Shown: positions 15,188 through 23,957 of the stretch, piece after piece | Layout of the letters: each line of letters begins with the position of its first letter | Position numbering within the stretch: position 1 is the stretch's first letter | Notes under the pieces: generated by a model | The model's input: only the letters and a program-made list of their open reading frames with translations | The model's database searches: none | Told to the model about the DNA's origin: nothing | Origin: Bacteroidota bacterium | GTDB taxonomy: Bacteria > Bacteroidota > Bacteroidia > Flavobacteriales_D > Sanyastnellaceae | DNA: 64,000 bases | Reading direction: 5' to 3' | Assembly (NCBI GenBank): GCA_027624855.1 | Contig: JAQBTQ010000006.1 | Location: forward strand, 1 to 64,000 | Translations under genes and position numbers: made by a program

Positions 15188-16677
15188 AGGATAAAACACC
15201 CTTCTTGAGTGAATTCGTCAAAATTAGCGTCTTCACATTGCTATCACTGCTCACTCTTGAATCAGCGATAGCCCAAAGTCGATATTTAACATTCGGCACT
15301 GGTGCAACTCCTATGGCACTTTCAGGAGACTATCGAGCGATGGGTTGGAATCCAGGCCAGATGTCATTTTCACCATTGAATCATGAAAACTGGAAATCCG
15401 CGGTCGGCGGGCTTGAAATCGGCGCCAGATTGAGTTCTGAAGCGCTTAACAGAAGTGATATTTGGGATGGAATCCTCAATCGAAATGAAACCAATGGCAC
15501 ATGGGATGTGTCAGACTGGAACGGATTCATCGATTTGGTTTCTAACGAATCCATCGATTTTAATGCTGAAGCCTTAACCGCCGGTTCTGCAAAACATCTT
15601 GGTTCTTGGGTTTTTGCTTATTCCAACACCCAACATTTTCAAGCTGAAGCCTTTTTCGACCAGGCGCCTTTGGAATTATTGGTTCAAGGTGGTTCAGATC
15701 TTTGGACCGGTTATTTCGATCAGCTCATAACGGTAAGCGGTGACACGGTCATGAATACCGGAGAGTTTTCAGCAGAGGAATTGCTCAACTTTAGTGGTGG
15801 CGTCAACATAAATGGCGACGAAATCATTTCAGACTTACTCGGCACTTCACGCCTCGGTTTCTCTTGGCAACGATGTCACAGCATTGGAGTTTCCAAAGCT
15901 TGGAAACTCGGTTCGCTCAGGTTACATACGGGAGTTTCCGGCAGAATCATCCTCGGAAATGGCTTCTTTCAATTGAAGAATACCGAAAACGGATTGGATG
16001 CCTTTGGTGCCTTTTCCAATGGCTTTGGGTTATCAAATATTGCAAGCATTGCTACCGGTGGTGTGAACAATGTCGAAGATTTAAGACAATGGGGACCAGT
16101 GGGGCAAGGTTGGGGACTCGATGTGGGCGGTGTACTTGAATGGAAAGATAAAGCTTGGGTTTCCGCATCCATTTCTGACCTGGGCGAAGTTGAATGGCGA
16201 GGCGAACGTTATTCGACAAATACCAGTTTAAACTCCTGGTCCACACCCGTTTCTAATTCAACTTCGATTACTTCCATTGTCGTTGGTGCAATGAATCCGA
16301 ATACGTGGTTCGAAGCGGCAGAATTCGAAACCAGGGTCATTCCGAATGGAGCTACTTTTCATATTGGGGGTGGATTGCACTTGAATCGGTTTTTCCTGAT
16401 AGCTGGTGAAATGGCCTTCGACAATCCCGAGTTGATTGGTAATTCAGGGACACGTTTTGGTGGCACTTTGATTTTTGAACCCCTGAGGTACATTCGAGGA
16501 GATATTGGGTTGAGTAAATGGGGCGACCAATCCATGCGAGTGCCCGCAGGAATTCTGATCAAGACTGGGAAAAGGGGATATGAATTTGGCATTCAATCAA
16601 CCGACATTCAAGCAATTTGGAAAGACAGCCAACCAGAATTAGGATTCCGTGCCGTCGCTATGCGTTGGATATGGTAA
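15169..16677 (+). CDS. DUF5723-like outer-membrane beta-barrel protein
   Basis: A 502-residue exported protein: hydrophobic signal segment near residues 17-35 ending in AIAQ, then repeated amphipathic strands rich in glycine and aromatic residues up to a C-terminal tryptophan, as in outer-membrane barrels. The early motif GTGATPMALSGDYRAMGWNP matches the DUF5723 group of Bacteroidota (family name from memory). The function is unknown. The ATG at 15169 lies inside the end of ilvE; a TTG at 15205 is an alternative start giving a more typical signal peptide. The stop codon overlaps the msrA start. Confidence 0.75.
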   Translation: MEHSYLKDKTPFLSEFVKISVFTLLSLLTLESAIAQSRYLTFGTGATPMALSGDYRAMGWNPGQMSFSPLNHENWKSAVGGLEIGARLSSEALNRSDIWDGILNRNETNGTWDVSDWNGFIDLVSNESIDFNAEALTAGSAKHLGSWVFAYSNTQHFQAEAFFDQAPLELLVQGGSDLWTGYFDQLITVSGDTVMNTGEFSAEELLNFSGGVNINGDEIISDLLGTSRLGFSWQRCHSIGVSKAWKLGSLRLHTGVSGRIILGNGFFQLKNTENGLDAFGAFSNGFGLSNIASIATGGVNNVEDLRQWGPVGQGWGLDVGGVLEWKDKAWVSASISDLGEVEWRGERYSTNTSLNSWSTPVSNSTSITSIVVGAMNPNTWFEAAEFETRVIPNGATFHIGGGLHLNRFFLIAGEMAFDNPELIGNSGTRFGGTLIFEPLRYIRGDIGLSKWGDQSMRVPAGILIKTGKRGYEFGIQSTDIQAIWKDSQPELGFRAVAMRWIW

Positions 16678-17306
16678 AAATGGTCGCAAAATTAGGAAGG
16701 GGGTTCCTCTTAGCCTTTATCTCAACAAGTTTGTCACTTGGCTCTTGCGCTTCAGAAAACGAAATTGAAATGAATATTGACACAATAACACTTGGTGCTG
16801 GGTGCTTTTGGTGCGTCGAGGCCGTTTTTGACCAAATCCAAGGTGTAAATCAAGTCACTTCTGGATACATGGGTGGGCAAATAAAGAATCCAAGCTATCG
16901 AGAGGTTTGTACTGGAAGGACAGGACATGCAGAAGTTGTTCAAATCCAATTTGACCCAAGTCAAGTATCAACTGAAACAATTCTAGAAGTCTTCTTTTCG
17001 ACGCATGACCCCACTCAACTCAATCGACAAGGTGCAGACGTTGGTACCCAATACCGTTCTGTCATTTTTGTTCGGAATGAAAAAGAACGGGATCTAGCAG
17101 AAGAGTCGATTGCAAAGCATCAGCATCTCTTCCAGGAAAAGATTGTCACCACCATTGAGGACGAATCCGCTTTTTATGTCGCGGAAGACTATCATCAATC
17201 GTATTATGAACTGCACGGCGAAGCTCCTTATTGTAAGGCCGTAATTCGCCCAAAAATATCCAAGCTCCAATCACAGTTTCAGCCCCTTTTAAAAAGCGTC
17301 AATTGA
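16671..17306 (+). CDS. msrA: Peptide methionine sulfoxide reductase MsrA, lipoprotein form
   Basis: MsrA reduces methionine-S-sulfoxide in proteins. The catalytic motif GCFWC is at residues 44-48 (C45 is the attacking cysteine), followed by the family segments SGYMGG and GTQYRS. The 211-residue protein begins with a hydrophobic segment and a lipobox, SLGSC (C26), so it is probably an exported lipoprotein that repairs envelope proteins rather than a cytoplasmic enzyme. The start at 16671 (ATGGTAA overlap with the previous stop) gives the full signal; 16680 is also possible. The resolving cysteine is in PYCKAVIRPK near the end. Confidence 0.92.
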   Translation: MVKMVAKLGRGFLLAFISTSLSLGSCASENEIEMNIDTITLGAGCFWCVEAVFDQIQGVNQVTSGYMGGQIKNPSYREVCTGRTGHAEVVQIQFDPSQVSTETILEVFFSTHDPTQLNRQGADVGTQYRSVIFVRNEKERDLAEESIAKHQHLFQEKIVTTIEDESAFYVAEDYHQSYYELHGEAPYCKAVIRPKISKLQSQFQPLLKSVN

Positions 17307-17311
17307 ACTGT

Positions 17312-17866
17312 TTATTCCGATTCTGACTCCTCGATGAGCTGATCCAACAATCGCTCTATTTCCGCCAATTCACCTTCCGAAATTCCCTGAGAGAGCTTCG
17401 CTTGCTTTTTCATTTGTCGATACATCGCACTTTTCTTGATTTCAATGGCTACATACACTGTGTAGCTTCCATCATCTTGGATATACTTTTCCATCCCAAT
17501 GACGCGCATATCCGCAAGTTTTGCGCTTGTAATTTCCCGACCAAGTGTTTCGAATCGCATCATCGCCTCGTCTACAAATTCTCCTGAAGTGTTTTTCTGA
17601 TAATCGTCCGTAACGACTTCAAAGTAGCTTTGAACTTGCTGAGCGAGTTGCTGACGCGCACGCATCTCCGCTTGACTTTGTGCTACATTATCTATTTTGC
17701 TCATCCCTTTGCCAGTTCCTCGATAGAATCGATTGTTCGACTCGTATTTTCCACCTGAGAATGGCTCTTTCACTTTTTGACCTAAATCAATCGAATTGCA
17801 GGACATGAAGCTTCCTAAAAGGAGAAGGCAAAAGGGAAACAAAAAGGTTTTATAAGAACGAATCAT
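17312..17866 (-). CDS. LPP20-like lipoprotein
   Basis: A 184-residue protein with a lipoprotein signal (FPFCLLLLGSFMSC, lipid cysteine near residue 23). After it, GTGKGMSKIDNVAQSQAEM and the following helix match the LPP20/LPP-like fold: a helix rich in alanine/glutamine, then strands ending YTVYVAIEIKK. The last 30 residues are acidic and probably helical. The frame is open to 17935, but the signal peptide begins at 17866. The function is unknown; similar domains occur on outer-membrane lipoproteins. It is convergent with msrA. Confidence 0.75.
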   Translation of the reverse strand: MIRSYKTFLFPFCLLLLGSFMSCNSIDLGQKVKEPFSGGKYESNNRFYRGTGKGMSKIDNVAQSQAEMRARQQLAQQVQSYFEVVTDDYQKNTSGEFVDEAMMRFETLGREITSAKLADMRVIGMEKYIQDDGSYTVYVAIEIKKSAMYRQMKKQAKLSQGISEGELAEIERLLDQLIEESESE

Positions 17867-17920
17867 AGGGATTAAAATTGATTTATTTCTGAGTAACCAA
17901 TGTCGTGCCAAACTTCGCAT

Positions 17921-17928
17921 TAAATTTG
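17921..17928 (+). promoter_or_regulatory. -7 box before the DUF6913 gene
   Basis: TAAATTTG matches TAnnTTTG, 18 bases before ATG 17947. This supports the short start and not the ATG at 17905, which is upstream of the box. Confidence 0.55.
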
Positions 17929-17946
17929 TTTCCATCGATCACCACC

Positions 17947-18504
17947 ATGAAATTCTTACCAAAAAGCATCAAGGATCGAATCGCTTCACAAATGTTGAAA
18001 CGCATGCCGGGCTACGCGCGCGACAAAAAAGGGGTAAACCTGAGGAATGCGCAAAACTTGATATTGACCTATGCTGAAAAGGATGAGGCTCGATTCAAAC
18101 TGGTCAAGGATATCGCTATTTATCTAAAGCAAGAATATGACATCAAACATATCATGAGGCTTGCATACATAGATGATGACGAGAAGGGGGTACCGCCGTG
18201 GCACATGCGAAAATTGGAGGCAGACTTCTTTTGTAATTCTGATTTGAACTGGTATGGCAAACCTGTCAAACATGTCGTGGCCATCATGGAAGAACCCTAT
18301 GATTTGCTGATTCATTTCGACCCTGACTTGAAGGTGCCATTGGATTTTTTTGTAGCGGAATCGCACGCCAAAATGAAAGTTGCTAATTATTCGACTTTGC
18401 GAAATCGAGACTTTGACATCTTACTTCCATCGAAAAAAGACGACACCTGGAAACAGCGAAATCATCGAATCATTGAGTTTTTAGCTGAATCGTCCATTTC
18501 ATGA
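17947..18504 (+). CDS. DUF6913-like conserved protein
   Basis: A 185-residue soluble protein with no signal or membrane segment. It begins with basic helices (KFLPKSIKDRIASQML), then an alternating strand/helix region (DIKHIMRLAYIDDD ... VKHVVAIMEEPYDLLIHFD). It resembles the small DUF6913 proteins that, as far as I recall, often sit beside dapA in Flavobacteriales. The function is unknown. Its stop overlaps the next start as ATGA, so it is translationally coupled to the DapA-like gene, and the two products probably act together or are needed in fixed ratio. Confidence 0.7.
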   Translation: MKFLPKSIKDRIASQMLKRMPGYARDKKGVNLRNAQNLILTYAEKDEARFKLVKDIAIYLKQEYDIKHIMRLAYIDDDEKGVPPWHMRKLEADFFCNSDLNWYGKPVKHVVAIMEEPYDLLIHFDPDLKVPLDFFVAESHAKMKVANYSTLRNRDFDILLPSKKDDTWKQRNHRIIEFLAESSIS

Positions 18505-19409
18505 AAGTTCAAACGAATTTGTCCGGTTTAGGAGTGAACCTTGTCACTCCGTTTAATCAATCAGGTGAAATAGATTTCCCAGCTCTCGAGAAACTGGTCA
18601 ATAGATTGGGAGATTCGAAAATTGATTTCATTCTTGTGAATGGCAGCGCCGCCGAAGCATCTTTACTCAGTTTTGACGAACAAGATCGAGTTCTCGCTTT
18701 TGTAGCCGAAATCAATGATGCCAGGGTAGATTTGGTCTGTGGAATATCAGGAGCTGACACACGCACAAGTGTTCAACGCGTCTCAAAAATGCTGCAATCG
18801 GGATATGTGGCTTTGTATGCAGATGAACCATTGCCGCGCGCCTCTTCCAGTTCTGGATTCGTCGGGCATTTTAGGTCCATAGCTCAAGCAACTGAATTGC
18901 CTCTCATCATCCAACATCGTTCTCCGTTGAAGGATGGCCGTTCCATTGAGGGGATTTTGCAATTATTGAACGAACCAGGAATCATTGGTGTTGTAGAGTC
19001 GACTGGTGATGTCGCATTGAGTGGCGAAATCATTCGAAACAAACCCCGTGGAACAAATATTTTTTGCGGAAGAGATGTCATGAATCTCCCCTTAATGGCA
19101 CTTGGATGTGATGGCGTTGTTTCAACCATTGCCAATGCTTTTTCAGATGATTGGTCAAACATGCTAGGTCAAATGCAGTTTGGCAACTTTCAGGACGCAA
19201 GGAGCACGCATCACCAATTTGCGCCATTGTTAAGAATTCTCGAGACTGAAGGTGAGCCCACTGGTATCAAGGCGATATTGAACCATTTCCAAAAAATGGA
19301 ACACACCGTTCGACTCCCAAATACGCCCGTCTCTGAAGAAGTGAAATCTTTGATTTACAAAGAGCTTGCGCATTTGCCACAGGAGAGTGTCGAGTTACTC
19401 TTGGGGTAA
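18501..19409 (+). CDS. DapA-family protein lacking the catalytic residues
   Basis: The 302-residue protein spans the whole DapA (dihydrodipicolinate synthase) barrel and keeps family landmarks such as LVTPFNQSGEIDF, GCDGVVSTIANAF and VRLPNTPVSEE. The residues that do the chemistry are replaced. GTTGE reads GSAAE (48-52), YYNxP reads YADEP (106-110), the YNVPxRT tyrosine is Q138, and the Schiff-base lysine of GIKEATGD is V165 in GVVESTGD (codon gta). As written it cannot form the pyruvate imine used by every active member. It may be a pseudoenzyme or regulator, or have new chemistry. Coupling to the DUF6913 gene suggests it sits at the usual dapA position. No other dapA is in the window. Confidence 0.85.
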   Translation: MKVQTNLSGLGVNLVTPFNQSGEIDFPALEKLVNRLGDSKIDFILVNGSAAEASLLSFDEQDRVLAFVAEINDARVDLVCGISGADTRTSVQRVSKMLQSGYVALYADEPLPRASSSSGFVGHFRSIAQATELPLIIQHRSPLKDGRSIEGILQLLNEPGIIGVVESTGDVALSGEIIRNKPRGTNIFCGRDVMNLPLMALGCDGVVSTIANAFSDDWSNMLGQMQFGNFQDARSTHHQFAPLLRILETEGEPTGIKAILNHFQKMEHTVRLPNTPVSEEVKSLIYKELAHLPQESVELLLG

Positions 19410-19438
19410 CAAGATTATCATCTGCGAACTGCCGAGAA

Positions 19439-20410
19439 TTAGGTAAGTGCGTGAATGATGGACTCAACCTTACTTTCAATGGCTTTGGCGTTGAGCCCAT
19501 ACTTATCCAATAACTGCTTTGGGGTGCCACTTTCTCCGAATGAATCTTGCACCGCAACCTGATCCATGATCACAGGATGATGCTGAGACAAACATTGCGC
19601 GACCATTGAACCGAGCCCACCAATTTTCTGATGTTCCTCTGCCACTATTACGCAGTTTGTTCTTTTTGCAGATGCTACAATGGTTGCTTCATCCAAAGGC
19701 TTGATTGTATGAATGTTGATGACCTCTGCTCGAATTCCTCGATTCTTCAATGCTTCACTAGCCAACAAAGCTTCCCATACCAAATGGCCTGTTGCGATGA
19801 TCGTGACATCATTTCCCTCCGTCAACGTTTGGGCCTTTCCAATCTCAAACGGAGCGTCATTTTTGATGAACACAGGAACTTTAGGTCTTCCAAATCTCAA
19901 ATACACGGGCCCTTCATGTTCCGCAATGGCCAAAGTGGCTTGCCTTGTTTGCTCAAAATCAGCAGGGCAGATGACCGTCATATTGGGTAGCATAGACATC
20001 ATGCCGATGTCTTCCAAAATTTGATGCGTTGCTCCGTCCTCTCCAAGGGTCAATCCAGCATGTGAAGCACAAATCTTCACGTTTTTTTCTGAATAGGCTA
20101 TGGACTGACGAATTTGGTCATACACCCTTCCCGTAGAAAAATTCGCAAAGGTTCCAGTGAATGGAATTTTACCTCCAATGGTCATGCCTGCTGCGATTCC
20201 CATCATGTTTGCCTCAGCAATGCCGACTTGATAAAAACGATCTGGAAAAGCGTCCTTAAAGTCGCCCATTTTCAATGAGCCGGTCAAATCCGCACATAAT
20301 GCGACGATGTCGTCATTTGCCTTACCAGCTTCAAGCAAACCAACACCAAATCCACTTCGAGTATCCTTTTGAGTGGATGGAGTCAATGTATCTATGTATC
20401 GAGAATTCAT
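19439..20410 (-). CDS. Transketolase, C-terminal subunit
   Basis: The 323-residue protein contains the pyrimidine-binding and C-terminal domains of transketolase. The conserved glutamate that activates thiamine diphosphate is in VGIAEANMMGIAAG, and SHAGLTLGEDGATHQ is the usual substrate-side loop. It pairs with the N-terminal subunit encoded just upstream (39-base gap) to form a two-gene transketolase, which transfers two-carbon units in the non-oxidative pentose phosphate pathway. Such split enzymes are normal in Bacteroidota. Both genes are read on the minus strand in the order N then C. Confidence 0.93.
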   Translation of the reverse strand: MNSRYIDTLTPSTQKDTRSGFGVGLLEAGKANDDIVALCADLTGSLKMGDFKDAFPDRFYQVGIAEANMMGIAAGMTIGGKIPFTGTFANFSTGRVYDQIRQSIAYSEKNVKICASHAGLTLGEDGATHQILEDIGMMSMLPNMTVICPADFEQTRQATLAIAEHEGPVYLRFGRPKVPVFIKNDAPFEIGKAQTLTEGNDVTIIATGHLVWEALLASEALKNRGIRAEVINIHTIKPLDEATIVASAKRTNCVIVAEEHQKIGGLGSMVAQCLSQHHPVIMDQVAVQDSFGESGTPKQLLDKYGLNAKAIESKVESIIHALT

Positions 20411-20449
20411 GGAATTAGTTTTAAAAGGTTAAACCCACAACGCCGTCTA

Positions 20450-21283
20450 TCAATAGTCCTCTAAAGTGGAATTCAACTGATCTAATGCTGCCACTAATTG
20501 ATCATCATTCGGAGCAATTCCATGCCATTCATGCGTTCCCTCCATAAAATCCACGCCTTTACCCATTTCTGTTTTCATTAATATCATGGTGGGCTTACCC
20601 GAACCGCGATTCTTTTTAGCCTTTGCAATCGCCCGCCTTAAATCCTCAAAGTCATGCCCATCACATTGTAACACATGCCAATTAAAGGCTTCCCATTTTT
20701 TCTGTAAATCGCCGAGATCCAACACCTCTTTTGTCGAACCATCAATTTGCTGACCATTGCAGTCAACAAAACTGATTAGGTTATCGATGCCGTTGTGCGG
20801 TGCATACATAGCAGCCTCCCAAATTTGGCCTTCTTGGAGCTCACCGTCTCCATGCAATGAAAACACCCAAGAATCCTCCCTGTTTAACTTCTTAGTTTGT
20901 GCTGCGCCAATTGCTACGCTCAATCCTTGACCGAGCGAACCTGAAGCCACTCGAATGCCCGGCAACCCTTCTTCAGTGGCGGGATGACCTTGCAATCTTG
21001 AGTTCAATTTGCGAAAAGTAGCGAGTTCATGAATTGGGAAATAGCCCTTTCGAGCCAATGTAGCATACCAAACGGGGCTTATATGGCCATTGGATAAGAA
21101 AAATAAATCTTCACCCAATCCATCCATATCAAACTGATCGGCCCGAATGTTCATCACCTCGAAATAGAGTAAAACAAACAATTCTACACACCCTAAACTA
21201 CCACCAGGGTGACCTGATGCAGCCCCATGAACCATCCGGACAATATCCCTTCGGATTTGGATGGAAATTTCATGTAATTCCAT
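20450..21283 (-). CDS. Transketolase, N-terminal subunit
   Basis: A 277-residue protein covering the thiamine diphosphate-binding domain: GHPGGSLG, LSNGHISP, and the GDG...N motif as GDGELQEGQIWEA with N in VDCNGQQ. It works with the C-terminal subunit encoded 39 bases downstream. The start at 21283 is chosen because the family begins about nine residues before IRRDIVRMV; the open frame up to 21337 would run into the promoter box region. Confidence 0.93.
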   Translation of the reverse strand: MELHEISIQIRRDIVRMVHGAASGHPGGSLGCVELFVLLYFEVMNIRADQFDMDGLGEDLFFLSNGHISPVWYATLARKGYFPIHELATFRKLNSRLQGHPATEEGLPGIRVASGSLGQGLSVAIGAAQTKKLNREDSWVFSLHGDGELQEGQIWEAAMYAPHNGIDNLISFVDCNGQQIDGSTKEVLDLGDLQKKWEAFNWHVLQCDGHDFEDLRRAIAKAKKNRGSGKPTMILMKTEMGKGVDFMEGTHEWHGIAPNDDQLVAALDQLNSTLEDY

Positions 21284-21308
21284 TGAAACGTTGATTTTAA
21301 AAAACCCA

Positions 21309-21321
21309 CGACATTCTGTCG
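21309..21321 (-). other. Small hairpin with T run in the transketolase leader
   Basis: On the minus strand: CGACA, loop GAA, TGTCG, then TGGG and six T. It lies between the promoter box and the start codon. The stem is short (five pairs), so it is at best a weak terminator or attenuator. Confidence 0.35.
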
Positions 21322-21334
21322 CCAAGTTCGAGTG

Positions 21335-21342
21335 CAAAATTA
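21335..21342 (-). promoter_or_regulatory. -7 box of the transketolase operon
   Basis: Minus strand TAATTTTG matches TAnnTTTG, about 50 bases before the start codon of the N-terminal subunit. A TTG at proper distance is not clear. Confidence 0.5.
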
Positions 21343-21407
21343 CCTCAGAAGCTTACCAAACTCCTCAATTGTTGGTAAAGTGTGAAAAGCATTTAACCGC
21401 GCAGGTG

Positions 21408-21415
21408 TACTTTCG
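21408..21415 (+). promoter_or_regulatory. Possible -7 box of ychF
   Basis: TACTTTCG has one mismatch to TAnnTTTG. It ends 25 bases before the ychF ATG. Confidence 0.35.
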
Positions 21416-21440
21416 CAACTGCGACAAAAAATAAAATAGG

Positions 21441-22538
21441 ATGGCCTTGAAATGCGGGATTGTTGGATTGCCCAATGTGGGAAAATCAACCTTATTCAAT
21501 TGCTTGAGCAATGCAAAAGCGCAAAGTGCTAATTTTCCTTTTTGCACGATTGAGCCAAATGTTGGAGTGATAACAGTTCCAGATCCACGACTTCAGAAAT
21601 TGGCTGAATTGGTGAATCCACAAAATGTGATTCCCACAACCGTCGAAATTGTAGATATTGCAGGTTTGGTAAAAGGAGCGAGCCAGGGCGAAGGTCTCGG
21701 GAATAAATTTCTTGGCAACATTCGAGAAACAGATGCAATCCTCCATGTGCTCCGATGCTTTGACGATGGGAATATCGTTCATGTGGATGGCAGTGTGGAT
21801 CCCATTCGGGATAAAGAAGTGATTGATATGGAGCTCCAATTGAAGGATCTCGAAACCGTGCAGGCAAGAGCGACCAAAATCAAAAAAGCAGCTCAAACAG
21901 GGGATAAGGATGCAGCCAAAGCCTTCACTGTCTATGAGCGAATCATCGCTGCTCTAGAATCTGGAAATTCTGCCCGATCATTGGCATTTGATGAAGCAGA
22001 AGCGGCCGTAGTAAAAGAATTGCAATTGTTGACGGCTAAACCAGTTCTGTACGTTTGTAATGTGGATGAAGCTTCCGTTGTTTCAGGAAACGCCTATGTT
22101 GACCAGGTTCAAGAGGCAGCAGCTCAAGAAGGTGCGTCAACCATCATCATTGGAGCAGGGATTGAAGCGGATATAGCAGAACTGGATGACCCCGAGGAGC
22201 GTGCACTATTTCTAGAGGATCTGGGATTAAGCGAGGCGGGTGTAGCGAAACTCATCCGGAAAGCATACGAATTGCTCAATCTTCAGACCTATTTCACGGC
22301 TGGTGAAAAAGAGGTCAGAGCATGGACATTTCGAAAAGGATATAAAGCTCCTCAAGCGGCTGGGGTCATTCACACCGACTTTGAAAAAGGATTCATCCGA
22401 GCTGAAGTAATGGCTTACGATGATTTTGTCTCGTTCGGATCGGAAATGGCCGTAAAGGAAGCAGGAAAACTTCACGTTGAAGGGAAGGAATACCTCGTTA
22501 AGGATGGAGACATCATGCATTTCCGATTCAATGTTTAA
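21441..22538 (+). CDS. ychF: YchF / Obg-like ATPase
   Basis: A 365-residue P-loop ATPase of the OLA1/YchF group, which binds ribosomes and helps control stress and translation. The P-loop GLPNVGKST is at residues 8-16. The G4 position reads NVDE, the NxxE form that makes the group prefer ATP over GTP. A coiled-coil insertion (about 130-200) and a C-terminal TGS domain ([18 protein letters not shown] ... DIMHFRFNV) complete it. The length and ends match the family, so the start is secure. The last eight bases overlap the next gene. Confidence 0.96.
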   Translation: MALKCGIVGLPNVGKSTLFNCLSNAKAQSANFPFCTIEPNVGVITVPDPRLQKLAELVNPQNVIPTTVEIVDIAGLVKGASQGEGLGNKFLGNIRETDAILHVLRCFDDGNIVHVDGSVDPIRDKEVIDMELQLKDLETVQARATKIKKAAQTGDKDAAKAFTVYERIIAALESGNSARSLAFDEAEAAVVKELQLLTAKPVLYVCNVDEASVVSGNAYVDQVQEAAAQEGASTIIIGAGIEADIAELDDPEERALFLEDLGLSEAGVAKLIRKAYELLNLQTYFTAGEKEVRAWTFRKGYKAPQAAGVIHTDFEKGFIRAEVMAYDDFVSFGSEMAVKEAGKLHVEGKEYLVKDGDIMHFRFNV

Positions 22539-22992
22539 GGTCAGGGGCATACATCTTGTAGCATTTGTATTGCTCGCTGCAAGTTGCGATTCAGTGGTTG
22601 AGACCGAACCCACTTCAAAGCAGATTCCGCTCGGAATTACAGAAAAACTCAATAACCAAGAGAATGCTTGGAATGAAGGCGAAATTGAAGCATTCATGTC
22701 CAATGGATATTGGGCAAACGACTCGTTGTTGTTCATCGGTAAATCTGGAGTGACCCTAGGATATAATCATACGCTTGAAAACTACCTCAAGTCGTATCCA
22801 AATCGCGAAGCAATGGGAACACTGAAATTTGATCTCTTGAATTGGAGGCCCCTGGGTTCGGACCACGGGTTACTTATCGGAAGTTGGCATTTGCAACGAA
22901 TGGGCAGCCTAGAAAGTCTTTCAGGGCATTTTTCACTGACATGGAAGAAAATACAAGGAGAGTGGTTCATCATTGCAGATCACAGCAGTTAA
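22531..22992 (+). CDS. Small lipoprotein with DUF4440/SnoaL-like domain
   Basis: A 153-residue protein with a lipoprotein signal (GIHLVAFVLLAASC). The mature part has the NTF2-like pattern of DUF4440 proteins: helix NNQENAWNEGEIEAFMSNGYW, then SLLFIGKSGVTLGY and a final HFSLTWKKIQGEWFIIADHSS strand pair. The binding pocket function is unknown. The start at 22531 overlaps the ychF stop, and the next gene begins 10 bases after the stop, suggesting a ychF-lipoprotein-rhomboid transcript. Confidence 0.85.
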   Translation: MFKVRGIHLVAFVLLAASCDSVVETEPTSKQIPLGITEKLNNQENAWNEGEIEAFMSNGYWANDSLLFIGKSGVTLGYNHTLENYLKSYPNREAMGTLKFDLLNWRPLGSDHGLLIGSWHLQRMGSLESLSGHFSLTWKKIQGEWFIIADHSS

Positions 22993-23002
22993 CCTCGTTG
23001 AA

Positions 23003-23638
23003 ATGGATTCCTCTTTGCTTTTCATCTTGATTGCTACTGGTTTTGTATCATGGCAAGCCAATCAGCGACCAGATTTGAAGGATAAACTCTTGTTGCATCC
23101 TTTTCGCGTTAAACATGAAAACCAGTGGTTTCGGGTCTTGACCCATGCTTTCGTTCATGGTGATTCAACTCATTTGTTGGTGAATCTCTTTGTCTTATGG
23201 CAATTTGGTTCCCAAGTGGAAGCACTCTTGGCTAGTGACTCCTTGGTTCCCCTGGTGAAATTGCCCGGTAATTATTCTTTTTTGATGCTGTATTTCGGTG
23301 GAATTTTATTTGCCGCCCTTCCGGCCATGTTGAGGCATAAGAACAATCCGGATTATCGCAGTCTTGGGGCCAGTGGAGCAGTGAGTGCCGTTTTGATCTT
23401 TTATATTATTCATTTTCCGACCGTCCAACTATTGTTGTTCTTCGTCATCCCCATACCTGCATTTCTCGCTGGCATCTTGTTCTTCGTCTACGAAGGGTAC
23501 ATGGATCGAAAAGGAGGGGGAAGAATTGCTCATGACGCCCATCTTTATGGAGGTCTTTACGGTCTAATTTTCGCGCTGCTTTCGAATGATTCAGCGATGA
23601 CCGACTTCATCACAGCAGTCGAAAACTTTTTGTACTGA
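23003..23638 (+). CDS. Rhomboid-family intramembrane serine protease
   Basis: A 211-residue membrane protein with about six hydrophobic segments. Rhomboid residues are present: HxxxN-type motif THLLVN in the second helix, the catalytic serine in LGASGAVS (S124) and the catalytic histidine in HDAHLYGG (H180). It should cut single-pass membrane proteins within the membrane. The start at 23003 gives the first helix directly; the open frame extends ten codons upstream into the lipoprotein gene. The substrate is unknown. Confidence 0.9.
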   Translation: MDSSLLFILIATGFVSWQANQRPDLKDKLLLHPFRVKHENQWFRVLTHAFVHGDSTHLLVNLFVLWQFGSQVEALLASDSLVPLVKLPGNYSFLMLYFGGILFAALPAMLRHKNNPDYRSLGASGAVSAVLIFYIIHFPTVQLLLFFVIPIPAFLAGILFFVYEGYMDRKGGGRIAHDAHLYGGLYGLIFALLSNDSAMTDFITAVENFLY

Positions 23639-23645
23639 TAGCCTA

Positions 23646-23957
23646 CTATTTCGCACGAACGATTCGAAACAAATCTTCGTTATCTCGTTTCATGAAATAC
23701 TCTTCTCGAGCAAACGATTCCAACAATTTTGGATTGGTGGTAAGCGCTTCTAGTTGTTGATGCGTTTCTCTTATTTGCTCTTGATAATGTGCAACGTCGG
23801 CGTGCATCTGATTCAGTTGCCTTTGACTTTTAGTCAGATAGACCAAATCAATGTCTGATATGAACGTGACCCAAAACAGACCAAACAAACCAGTCAATAG
23901 ATAACGGTTTTTCAACGCCTCAAATAACCGTGCATTGAAATCAGCCCTCTTCTTCAT
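23646..23957 (-). CDS. DivIC/FtsB-like septum formation initiator
   Basis: A 103-residue single-pass membrane protein: basic N-terminus, one membrane helix (YLLTGLFGLFWVTFISD), then a coiled coil (QLNQMHADVAHYQEQIRE) and the family ending ESFAREEYFMKRDNEDLFRIV. This is the FtsB/DivIC architecture that links FtsL and FtsQ in the division complex. The start at 23957 overlaps the clpC stop by 17 bases, so it is probably cotranscribed after clpC. It is convergent with the rhomboid gene. Confidence 0.9.
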   Translation of the reverse strand: MKKRADFNARLFEALKNRYLLTGLFGLFWVTFISDIDLVYLTKSQRQLNQMHADVAHYQEQIRETHQQLEALTTNPKLLESFAREEYFMKRDNEDLFRIVRAK

